NCBI GenBank assembly: GCA_937141995.1
Contig: CAKZQX010000247.1
Span: forward strand, 1-10,613
Length of the DNA stretch: 10,613 nucleotides
Origin: an uncultured Chloroflexaceae bacterium
Lineage (GTDB): Bacteria > Chloroflexota > Chloroflexia > Chloroflexales > Chloroflexaceae
Direction of reading: 5' to 3'
Shown here piece after piece: positions 1-8,400 of this stretch (the stretch's first letter is position 1; every line of letters starts with the position of its first letter). The notes below the pieces were generated by a model. That model saw only the letters and a list, made by a program, of their open reading frames with translations, searched no databases and had not been told where the DNA came from. A program made the translations under genes and the position numbers.

Positions 1-83
1 GAGCCGTATCACCGGGAACCGAACGACGAACGGCGATGTATGGTCTCTTACCGGCAATAAACCCGGCATTCCCAGACCAATAA

Positions 84-92
84 TGCTATAAT
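84..92 (+). promoter_or_regulatory. Extended -10 promoter for the STAND gene
   Basis: The bases read TGcTATAAT: a perfect TATAAT at 87-92 preceded by the TG of an extended -10 element at 84-85. No good TTGACA lies 16-18 bp upstream, which is acceptable for an extended -10 promoter. Transcription would start near base 99. That leaves a leader of about 50 nt to the ATG at 148 or about 145 nt to the ATG at 244. It points directly at the STAND gene. The motif is seen; its use as a promoter is inferred. Confidence 0.55.
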
Positions 93-95
93 TCA

Positions 96-109
96 GGCAA
101 GAAATTGCC
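96..109 (+). repeat. Short GAAA-loop hairpin at the predicted transcript start
   Basis: GGCAA (96-100) and TTGCC (105-109) form a perfect 5-bp stem closed by a GAAA tetraloop. It lies just downstream of the extended -10 element, so it would sit at the extreme 5' end of the mRNA, where it could act as a stabilising hairpin. As DNA it could instead be a small operator. The stem is short and chance occurrence is possible. Confidence 0.3.
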
Positions 110-243
110 CGACCCACGTCCTGTATCAGAAAAAAGGCGCGGGCCGGATGGAAAATCCCCTATGGTGCTGTTCGCCCGGCATGCTCTCACCGTCGTACCC
201 TTATGTGTGGACATTCAGGCGCGAACAGCGTCTGGATGACGCT

Positions 244-3200
244 ATGACAACGATACACGCGATTGAACACACCCTCCGGAATGAGCTCCCCGCTGAACTC
301 CACGACCGCCTGCCGCGCCTGGCGCAGGTGCTGATCCAGGTGATTGACGGCTCATTCACGCACGAAACCGCGCAGCAGCAGTTGCAAGAGGATGATCTGG
401 CACCGCTCCTGCATGCACTGGCCGGAACGCAGATGTCCTTTGACGCGGGTGCCGGCACCATTACCGTTGGCGACATCAACCAGGGCGAAGGGATTGCGAT
501 TGGTCACGGCTCGTTTGCGGCAACTATTCACCTGATGATCCAGCCGGGTGAGCAGGCGTACGACGTGGGCAACCTCGTCACTCCCTACCTGGGCCTGCAC
601 GCATTTACGTATACCGAACGTGACCGCTACGCCGGGCGCGAGCGGGTTGTGACGCAGGCGGTTGAACGGCTGACCGCACCGGGTAACCAGCGGGTAGTGC
701 TGTTTGTGACGGGTGCGAGCGGGAGCGGCAAATCCTCCTTTGCCCAGGCGGGCATTATCCCGGCGCTGGAGCAGCACTACCAGCAGCGCCGGTACAGGGT
801 GCGGCATGCCGTGTTCCGTCCATCGCAGCAACCGCTGGCCATGCTGGCCGATGCCCTGCAGCAGTTTGGCATGCCCGCAACCGCGCTGGATGCCACCACC
901 TTTGCCCCGGTTGTCGCTGCCCACACGCCTGATGAGTGCATCAACATCATAATCATTGACCAGTTTGAAGAACTGTTCTCGCAATCTGACCGTGTGCAGC
1001 GCGACCAGTTTTTTGCACTTTTAACCAGCCTGCCGCCGTTTGCCACCCTGCGGTCCCACGTCATCGCCACGTTGCGCGCAGACTATTTGCCAGAGCTCTT
1101 CACCCATCAGGCGCTCTACGATGAAGCAAAACGCGGCATTGACCTGCGCGTCATGGGTGAGGACGAATTGAAGCAGGCGATACAGCGCCCCCTGCAGCAG
1201 ATGTATCCGGACAGCGGCAAGCGGTTTGAGCCGGCACTGCTCGACACACTGGCCGCCGATGCCGCCGAAGATGTGGCCTACCTGCCGCTCCTCCAGGTGA
1301 CGTTAGAAAAGCTCTGGGCTGACGGCTGGCTCAAACTGAGTGCATATGGCACCTTGACCGATGCCATTCGCCAGCGTGCCGAGCAGGTCTTTACCTGGCA
1401 CGACTTCGACCGGGCTCAAGACCATCCCCGCAGTCCGGAAGAGCAGGCATTGCTGCTCCATCTGCTGCTGGATCTGGTGGAGGTCGCTCCCCACGACGAG
1501 ACACGCCGTGATGTACGGCGCCGCCGTCCACTCGCGGTGCTGCAGCAGGACGACCCGACGCATGTCCGTCTGATTGATGCCCTGGTACACGCCCGACTCG
1601 TGAGTACCAGTCATGAGCCGGGCGGTGCGGGTGAGGTGGTCGATATCATCCATGAGAGCCTACTGACGAACTGGCCACGTCTGCATGCTGCCATAGCGAA
1701 CGAGCAGGAGGCACTGAAGCAACGCGCCCGGTTTGAGGCGGCACTCTACGAATGGCAGGAACATGCCTGCGCTGACGCCTACCTGCTGACCGGCGTGCGG
1801 CTCTCGGAGGCGCAGGCATTGGCGGACCGGGACGATGTGGCGCTGCGGAGTGATGCAGCCCGGGCCTTGCTCAAGCGCAGTATAAGCCGGCAGGAAGCCG
1901 CACACCAGCGGGAAGTCGAACGGCAACGGCAACTCACGGTAGCAGAACAACGGCGAGCAGTGCTGCTCCGGCGTTCCCTGATGATTGTTGCCATGCTGCT
2001 GGTTATCGCGCTGGGGACAGTGTGGGTTGCCTGGGATCAGCGTCAGGCTGCCCACACTGAAGCAGCGCGTGCTGAACAGAAAGCCTCAGAATCATTAAGC
2101 CGCTCATTGGCTGCCAGCGCCCGGATGATAGCTGCTCAGAACAATCCTGATCAGGCGTTGGCGCTGGCCGTCGCGGCCGTTCGTACTGACCCGACCGTTC
2201 CACAGGCGCAGGCTGTCTTATCAGATCTGGCCTATGCACCGGGGACACGCCGCCGCTTTGAAACCATCTTTGGAGCGGTGGCATTCAGTCCGGATGGTCA
2301 GACGTTTCTCCGCACGACATTGTATGGCATGCCTGAAGTCTCGCTGGAGCTGCGCCATGCTGCAAGCGGGAAACTCCTGCGTCGCTTTGCATATCATGAT
2401 GGCTTACCTGCATACAAGAAAGAATTCGAGAGACTGACCCACAAGGTCTGGAGTATTGCCTTCACGCCCGATGGACGCTATGCCCTCTCGGGCGGGTGCC
2501 TCCAGGAAAATCGCAGTACATGTGTCAGGGGCGAGATCCTCGTATGGGAGATTGCCACCGGCACGGTTGTCCGTACCTTCACCGATCCCCCGCATGATGT
2601 CAGATATGTGGCTGTCAGTCCGGATGGGCAGCATGCGCTATCGATTGGCTACGAGTCAAACGGCAATGATGGGACCCTCCGTCTGTGGGATATCACCACT
2701 GGTACCGCTGTGCGTGATGTCACGGATCATAGAGCGTCTGGTTATGGTAGTAAGAACCTGGGGGTTTTTACCCCGGATGGACAATCTCTCCTCTCCGGAG
2801 CGTGCGGCGCATACGATGGAAATGGATATTGTACTGTCGGGGAAATGGTGCTGTGGGATGTGGCAACCGGGGAGCAGGTACGCGTCTTCAGCGGCGGTCA
2901 TGGATCCTCTCTTCGTGCGATAGACCTGCGTGCTGACGGCGAACTGGCGCTCTCGGTTGATCTGACTGGTACGATACAACTATGGGAGGTAGCTACCGGA
3001 GAGCAGCGAGAAAGCATTGAGCAGCCATGTCAGTTTCAATCGCAGGTCGATGCATCATTTATTGACGCCGGGAGCGAGGCGATCCTGGTCAGTTCCGAAG
3101 GACGCGCATGTATGGTGGACTTTCGGGGTGATACCATTGCCCGGTTTGCAGCGCCACATCCGCCCGATGAACCACGCCATCAGAACTGTCTTAATCCCAG

Positions 3201-5079
3201 CCGGGCAATCGACCCGGAGGGGCATATGGTGCTTCTGGGTGCCGAGGCGTGTGGCCATGGCTCGGCACGGCTCTGGGATCTCGTCCATGGCGCAGCGGTA
3301 CGCCACTTCGCTCTGCCAGGTACATTTTATAAAGTGGGATTTCATCCTGGTATGCTGTTCAGTCCGGATGGGCAGTATCTCCTGACAGATGTGCGTGACC
3401 CTGCGCCGGATCAAGGGAATGAGCTTGTCCTGTGGAATGTTGCCACTGGTGACGAAATGCGGCGTATGAACCTCCCCACACATTCGGTCAGGAGCATGGC
3501 ATTTAGTCCCGATGGTGATACTGTCATAGCCGGGCTCCATGATGGTACCGTACGCCTATGGGATATCAGGACGGGGAAGGAGAAAGTCCGCTTTGCGGAA
3601 CACATCGACCATGAGAACTCGCGGCATAGCATTGGAATTCACCCGGACGGAAATACGGCAATATCCGTGTCGACGTCTCAGGGTGGGGAAAGCGAGATTA
3701 TTCTCTGGGATATACCCACGGGTGAAGAACGGTATCGAATGTATGAAGGGGAGATTATATACTCGAACGATCTGGCAATCAGTTCCGATGGCCGGACAGC
3801 ACTTATTGCCTTGAATGGCTCCAACCCTGCGCTCGTTTCGACATACTGGATGGCGATTGATATTGAACATGGACAGGTGCGCTATCGTTCGACGAAAACA
3901 GCGGAACATATCGGAGACATCACGTTTAGCCCCGATGATCAGGCGGTGTTGTATGCCGTAGGTAAGCGTATCATCCTATGGGATCTGGTGAACGATAAAC
4001 TCCTGCGTCAATTTGAAGGTCACACAGATAGGGTCACAAGCGTTGCCTTTCATCCCGATGGAACCACCATCGTTTCGGGTGCGTGTGATGGCACGGTGCG
4101 CCTGTGGGATGTTGCCGGCGGTCAGGAGATACGCCATTTTACGGGTCATGCAACCCATATACTGAACGTCGGGTTTCGTGCCGATGGAAAAGCCGTGCTC
4201 TCAGGTGCGCATGATGGCATAGTACGACAGTGGCGTATTGATACGCCCGAAGCAATGATTGCCTGGACCTGTACGAACCGCCATGTGCCTGAACTGACTG
4301 CAGGGCAGCGCATACACTATGGCATCCCGGATGACCTGGTGCTGTGTCCGGCGCAGTCACTGGTCCGTCAGGCACGACACCAGGCGCGCGCGGGCAACCC
4401 GGAAGCGGCAATGGAAACCTATACGCAGGCGCTCGACTTGAATCCTGACCTTGACTTTGATGCAGAAACTGAACTGAAACGGATACCGGCAACGGTGCGC
4501 TGGAGGCAGGGCGACGTATTGGCCCGTCACGGCGATATCACTGGCGCAATCGCAACCTTTGCGGCGGCGTTGGCGCTCGACCCTACCCTGGACTTCGATG
4601 CAGAAGCACGGGCGGTTGAGTTAGCGGTGCCGATGCTTATCCATCAAAGCGAGACACTGGCGCGCAACGGCAACATTGATGATGCGATGGCGCACTTCCG
4701 CGAAGTGCGCATGCTACTGCTTGACCCCGATCTGGAAATCGAACCACAGGCACGCGCGCAGGAACTGACTGCCCTCTGCTGGTGGGGCAGTCTTTGTGGG
4801 TATGCTGATGAAGCTGAGGTGCAAGATGTCTGCGAGCAGGCCGCCGGTCTGGCACCTGATCATGGTGCAATGCGTGACAGCCGCGGCGTTCATCGTGCCT
4901 TGACTGGCGATGTTGACGGGGCTATCGCAGATTTCACGGCATTTGTTGCATGGGCACGGGAGAATAATGTTCGTGAAGCGGAAGCGATAATAGCCCGCCG
5001 CGAAGCCTGGATTGCTGCACTGGAAGCGGGCGAACATCCCTTCACTGAGGACACACTCAATGCCTTCCGCAACGAATAG
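244..5079 (+). CDS. nSTAND1-type NTPase with WD40 and TPR-like repeats, membrane-anchored
   Basis: This is a signal-transduction ATPase of the STAND class, about 1611 residues. Residues 1-110 are a small helical region followed by a polar stretch (GDINQGEGIAIGHG); no catalytic effector is recognisable there. The NTPase core begins near residue 112 (PYLGL..F...DRYAGRE). It has Walker A GASGSGKS at 157-164, Walker B IIIIDQFEELF with D239, and the nSTAND1-style ending IIHESLLTNWPRL near 468-480. Charged, Gln/Arg-rich helices flank one transmembrane segment at about 579-597. Fourteen WD40-like units (x-SPDG ... LWD-ATG) follow from about 675 to 1335, enough for two seven-bladed propellers. The tail, about 1368-1600, has TPR-like units of the type GN..AA...Y.QAL.L.PDLDFD. 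Such proteins oligomerise when the repeat domain senses a ligand. An in-frame ATG at 148 would add 32 Cys/Pro/Trp-rich residues that do not look like a domain. I prefer 244, which has a weak GGA 7 nt upstream, but 148 remains possible. The ligand and output are unknown; regulatory or defence roles both fit. Confidence 0.9.
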   Translation: MTTIHAIEHTLRNELPAELHDRLPRLAQVLIQVIDGSFTHETAQQQLQEDDLAPLLHALAGTQMSFDAGAGTITVGDINQGEGIAIGHGSFAATIHLMIQPGEQAYDVGNLVTPYLGLHAFTYTERDRYAGRERVVTQAVERLTAPGNQRVVLFVTGASGSGKSSFAQAGIIPALEQHYQQRRYRVRHAVFRPSQQPLAMLADALQQFGMPATALDATTFAPVVAAHTPDECINIIIIDQFEELFSQSDRVQRDQFFALLTSLPPFATLRSHVIATLRADYLPELFTHQALYDEAKRGIDLRVMGEDELKQAIQRPLQQMYPDSGKRFEPALLDTLAADAAEDVAYLPLLQVTLEKLWADGWLKLSAYGTLTDAIRQRAEQVFTWHDFDRAQDHPRSPEEQALLLHLLLDLVEVAPHDETRRDVRRRRPLAVLQQDDPTHVRLIDALVHARLVSTSHEPGGAGEVVDIIHESLLTNWPRLHAAIANEQEALKQRARFEAALYEWQEHACADAYLLTGVRLSEAQALADRDDVALRSDAARALLKRSISRQEAAHQREVERQRQLTVAEQRRAVLLRRSLMIVAMLLVIALGTVWVAWDQRQAAHTEAARAEQKASESLSRSLAASARMIAAQNNPDQALALAVAAVRTDPTVPQAQAVLSDLAYAPGTRRRFETIFGAVAFSPDGQTFLRTTLYGMPEVSLELRHAASGKLLRRFAYHDGLPAYKKEFERLTHKVWSIAFTPDGRYALSGGCLQENRSTCVRGEILVWEIATGTVVRTFTDPPHDVRYVAVSPDGQHALSIGYESNGNDGTLRLWDITTGTAVRDVTDHRASGYGSKNLGVFTPDGQSLLSGACGAYDGNGYCTVGEMVLWDVATGEQVRVFSGGHGSSLRAIDLRADGELALSVDLTGTIQLWEVATGEQRESIEQPCQFQSQVDASFIDAGSEAILVSSEGRACMVDFRGDTIARFAAPHPPDEPRHQNCLNPSRAIDPEGHMVLLGAEACGHGSARLWDLVHGAAVRHFALPGTFYKVGFHPGMLFSPDGQYLLTDVRDPAPDQGNELVLWNVATGDEMRRMNLPTHSVRSMAFSPDGDTVIAGLHDGTVRLWDIRTGKEKVRFAEHIDHENSRHSIGIHPDGNTAISVSTSQGGESEIILWDIPTGEERYRMYEGEIIYSNDLAISSDGRTALIALNGSNPALVSTYWMAIDIEHGQVRYRSTKTAEHIGDITFSPDDQAVLYAVGKRIILWDLVNDKLLRQFEGHTDRVTSVAFHPDGTTIVSGACDGTVRLWDVAGGQEIRHFTGHATHILNVGFRADGKAVLSGAHDGIVRQWRIDTPEAMIAWTCTNRHVPELTAGQRIHYGIPDDLVLCPAQSLVRQARHQARAGNPEAAMETYTQALDLNPDLDFDAETELKRIPATVRWRQGDVLARHGDITGAIATFAAALALDPTLDFDAEARAVELAVPMLIHQSETLARNGNIDDAMAHFREVRMLLLDPDLEIEPQARAQELTALCWWGSLCGYADEAEVQDVCEQAAGLAPDHGAMRDSRGVHRALTGDVDGAIADFTAFVAWARENNVREAEAIIARREAWIAALEAGEHPFTEDTLNAFRNE
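2271..4240 (+). repeat. WD40-coding tandem repeats within the STAND gene
   Basis: Fourteen WD-like units are encoded in tandem, recognisable by the recurring phrase SPDG or a variant, followed by (L/R)LWD-(I/V)-ATG. The phrase starts in FSPDGQT (2284), FTPDGRY (about 2461), VSPDGQH, FTPDGQS, LRADGEL, a divergent unit, DPEGHM, FSPDGQY, FSPDGDT, HPDGNT, SSDGRT, FSPDDQ, FHPDGTT and FRADGKA (4174). At DNA level the phrase AGTCCGGATGG recurs near 2287, 2617 and 3361. Units 6, 7 and 11 are the most divergent. Spacing is irregular because several units carry 8-20 residue insertions, some with cysteines. Confidence 0.8.
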
Positions 5080-5195
5080 GGCCAATCCTATGTCCCCATC
5101 CATCCCTGGCCACACCCTGCTTATGGGGGTGTTCGCATATCGGGATACGCGAAGAGAACCACCCGCATGACCAGTGCCGATGGGGAGGACTATAT

Positions 5196-5242
5196 CAGTG
5201 ACCGCATACCATGGCTAGTTTCGCCATGGTATGCGGTCACTG
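5196..5242. repeat. Perfect 20-bp inverted repeat, likely bidirectional transcript end
   Basis: The arms 5196-5215 and 5223-5242 are exact reverse complements (core GACCGCATACCATGG) around a 7-base loop (TAGTTTC). Pairing stops at a T/T mismatch outside and T/C inside. It lies between the two convergent stop codons, 117 bp after the STAND stop and 170 bp after the helicase stop, which suits a shared transcription barrier or 3'-end protecting hairpin. There is no U-tract on either strand (CCCCTTT some 8 bases later on plus, ATATAGTCC on minus), so it is not a textbook intrinsic terminator. A protein-binding palindrome or a small mobile-repeat remnant are alternatives. Confidence 0.85.
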
Positions 5243-5289
5243 TGGAACGGCCCCTTTCTACGTGGTTCTGATATCCTGACCATGCCGTC

Positions 5290-5295
5290 ATTATA
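5290..5295 (-). promoter_or_regulatory. Possible minus-strand -10 element
   Basis: Read on the minus strand this is a perfect TATAAT. The hexamer 17 bp upstream (GCATTT, 5313-5318) is a poor -35, and there is no extended TG. A transcript would start near 5283 and run through the 20-bp inverted repeat into the antisense strand of the STAND 3' end. The two direct repeats lie upstream of it in this orientation. This is weak evidence in a stretch without other function. Confidence 0.25.
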
Positions 5296-5321
5296 GCGTA
5301 CGGTAGTGCCGGAAATGCTCA

Positions 5322-5400
5322 CCATTCCGTGGTACTCCCTACCGATATCACCGCAGGGTCCGTCGGAGAGATAGTTCCATTCGGGCATGGCACTCCCTAC
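5322..5400. repeat. Pair of imperfect direct repeats, 55 bp apart
   Basis: Bases 5322-5342 and 5377-5400 share CCATTC, then a short variable part, then TGG-ACTCCCTAC; they differ by one substitution in the last 12 bases and a 3-base gap in the middle. Their starts are 55 bp apart, near five DNA turns. In the only overlapping reading frame the two copies fall in different codon phases, so the similarity is not protein-driven. They may be protein-binding sites or remnants of a duplicated sequence. Confidence 0.5.
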
Positions 5401-5411
5401 GCCAACAACGA

Positions 5412-8400
5412 TCATGCGTCTACCTGGTCAACCGCCGGGGATGTCGCCAGCAGCGTGCTGAGTGCGGCCGGTGGCGCTCCCACCCCGGTCATCACGAGCC
5501 GTTGCCCGGCCCGGGTCATTGCCATATACAGTTTGCGCGTGTTGTCACGGACCAGCTCGCGCTGTTCGTCGGGCGTGATCTGTGGGTGATCCTCGGACGC
5601 CCAGATCTCCTGCAACCCCACGAGAAAGACTATGGCACCCTCTAACCCGGTTGCGGCATGGAGTGAACAGACCCGAATCGTGTCGCGCCGGCTGGTCCGG
5701 CGGGGATCGCTGACCCGCTCCGCCCCCAGCACCACGCTCAGGCGGTGCCGGAGGTTCTCCGCGCCCTGCCAGGTGGCGTGAATGACCAGGATGTGGGCGG
5801 GCGGAACCTGTTGGGCCATGAGCGCCGTGACTTCTGTGACAACGTATGCCTGTTCTTCATCGGCATCGGCCAGGGTGAGCAGACACGGCGGTGTTCCCGC
5901 ACGCATGTCCGTCAGCACCGGTTGTACCATGTCGGCCCGATCATGCGGTTGTCGCAGCAGATAGAACTGGTTAGCCATGTGCAGAATGGCGCGGGTGGTA
6001 CGATAACTGCGGGTCAGATACTGCACCTGCCCGCGCACATCCAGGCCCAACTGTTTCCAGGAGATCCGTCGTTTCAAAAACCCTTGTGTCGGATCGGCCA
6101 CCAGAAACAGTGACCCGGTGCGTGGTGTCAGCGCCCACTGCAGGATCTCTATCCAGAGGGGCGCAAAAAACTGGGCCTCGTCCACCAGCAGGACATCAAT
6201 CTGGGGCGATGGAACCTGTCCCGCCTGGATTGCCTGCCAGAGCAGCCGCGGAATATCGCCCCAATCCACCACTCCCTGATCATGCAGGTCCGCATCATAG
6301 GCTTCCAGTGCGCTAAAAACCTGCTGGCGCAGCTCCTGCGTAAACGGCGTGCCACGCCCAGTGCGGCTCACGGCCAGATAGTCCGCGCGCGTAAAGATGC
6401 GCTGGTCTTTCAGCCAGCAGATCTCGTCCCAAAACATGGTGGGAGTGAGCCGGGTTGCCGTGAGATGCGCCTCCCAGGCGCGGGTCAGACTGCGTTGCAA
6501 CCGGGGGTCATGCTGGCCTACCACGTTGGGCCAGGCACGCACGGTATGCGGCCATACCGTCTTGCACCATCCCAGAAAGGTGCGGCAGGGCAGGGCGGCC
6601 TGTCCGCTCAATTGCCGGTAGCGGTAGGCTAGATCGTGAATCAATGCCCGGTTGTGCGTCAGGATCTGGAAGCGTTTGTGCGGATAATAGTGGTGCAACA
6701 GGTGTGCCCGGTGGAGCAGTATCAGCGATTTTCCACTCCCGGCCACCCCGTTGATTAGGCGCACATGGACCCCCTGTGTTGCGGTGCGTGCCGCATCCGA
6801 CAGGCTGATATCTACTTTTACCGCCCATTCCTGGTCATAGTCCAGCAGCGTATCGGCTACCTCGGGCGTCTCACCCGCTGGCAGGGAGCGATGGATGATC
6901 AGCGGCGTGGGAATGACTGCCTCTGGCGACAACCGGGTGCGGAGCGCACGCATCTGGATATCCGTGAGTGGCGGACTGAGGTGGGCCTCGATCGCCTCGC
7001 GAAAAGTCTGGGGAGACAGGATCTCTCGCCCGGCCCAGACGATACCGGCGGGCCGGGGGGATGGACGAATATGCTGGAGGTCCGCGGTTGCAATGTTCGG
7101 AAACAGCACCATTCCCACCAGGGCCAGGGGTGTCGGGTCAGCCGCAGCTGTGGCGGCGGCGATGGCGGCCACGATTTCCTCCAGATCCTGTTGTTCGGCC
7201 TGGCCCAGCGGAATTGCCGGCATCTCTGTAGGAAGCATAGTGGACTGCATGGCACGCTGCAGATCGCGCGCGGTGGCGCTGCATATGCGGATCAGCATGC
7301 CACGCCCAGTGGCGTGAATCACGCAGAGATCCGGCAGCGGCTCCGTTCCATGCATCATGGGTGCCATGATGGTAAACCGCCTGTCCAGATGCCTGCGGCA
7401 GAAGCTCACAACGCGCGTCACGGCCCGGGTATGCGCGACTGGCGCACTTGGACGTGCAACCGGACGGGAAGGAATCATGCGCGGCGTATCTGATCCGACT
7501 GGTGGTGGGACTTCCACTAGCGCCTCCTGGGGCGGAACAGTGACACGGAGGCGGCGCGGCTGGCCGTTGAGTGCCGCAAGCCGGGTCTCCAGACGTGTGA
7601 GCGCAGGTTCCAGATCATCCGCACTGGTCGCATCCGTGGCAATGAAGCGCAGGCCACTGGTCTGATGCACGCACTGCAGACAGGCGCACACATCCGGCTG
7701 GTCGAGCAGGGCGGGAGCGAGAAATACCAGCCGGGAAAAGCCCTGGCCCAGCATATCCAGCCGCTGCCACCGCTCCTCGGCGGCAACCGATTCATCCAGA
7801 ACCGTCACCAGATCCAGCAGATCGTTATCGGTCGTGATATCCCGGAGACCAGCGCACAGCAGCAGCGAGTCGGGCGGTGCAACGACCAGCGTCACACCGG
7901 GCAGCAGGAGCGCGATTGGTAACAACGCATCATAGGGGATCGTCGGCACGGCTGCATCCGTGCGATCAATGACCGCAGCCAGGACCGACGCGCTATCGAC
8001 CCCTGCATTGGAACTGCCCGGCAGAAGTTCCAGGCGCTCCCGGAGCGCCTGGCGGACCTGGGTGGAGTCCTGCGGCAGGAAGGTGGCGTCCAGGGTCGGC
8101 GGTGCCTCAAGCGGAGTAATCTCCGTGCCCGCACACAGATTGAGCCAGACCCAGGCTGGATCGCGCCCGGAGTTCAACCATCCCTGGACTCGTACCACAC
8201 TGCCATAGCGCTGGCGTGGAGCCAGCACCGGTAGATCATGCTGGTACGCCAGGTTCAGGACGGGCGCAACCGGCGTTGAACAGAAATGCACTCGTTCGTT
8301 CCAGCGCATTCCGGTCGTCCCGTTGGTGTTCGCAGCAGGAGGCACGTTCAACAGGTGTCGGGGGGAGCGTAAACAGGTCAACTCCAGCGTGTCCGGGTCG

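Larger units (their letters stand above)
5080..5411. other. Convergent intergenic region, no convincing gene
   Basis: This 332-bp gap separates two converging genes. It holds a perfect 20-bp inverted repeat (5196-5242) and two imperfect direct repeats (5322-5342 and 5377-5400). It also has a minus-strand TATAAT (5290-5295). Two weaker hairpins lie just after the STAND stop: ACACCC/GGGTGT at 5112-5132 and an imperfect 8-bp stem at 5133-5152. None of the hairpins is followed by a clear T-tract. A 66-codon minus-strand reading frame (5215-5415) overlaps the helicase stop but is not convincing as a gene. Confidence 0.7.

Noticed and set aside
352..984. A 210-codon minus-strand reading frame
   Set aside because: It is antisense to the conserved NTPase core of the STAND gene and has no recognisable motif.
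2271..4240. Recurring short DNA phrases, considered as CRISPR or satellite repeats
   Set aside because: They are in-frame, unevenly spaced and encode the SPDG/LWD motifs of WD40 units, so protein repeats explain them.
5112..5132. ACACCC/GGGTGT hairpin as an intrinsic terminator of the STAND gene
   Set aside because: The stem is only 6 bp and is followed by TCGCATAT instead of a U-tract.
5215..5415. A 66-codon minus-strand reading frame whose ATG overlaps the helicase TGA (ATGA)
   Set aside because: The 4-bp overlap is suggestive, but there is no recognisable domain. The two DNA repeats inside fall in different codon phases, and the frame ends in the loop of the inverted repeat, so non-coding function is more likely.
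6765..7493. A 242-codon plus-strand reading frame
   Set aside because: It is antisense to the helicase and NERD-like region; composition is typical of a shadow frame.
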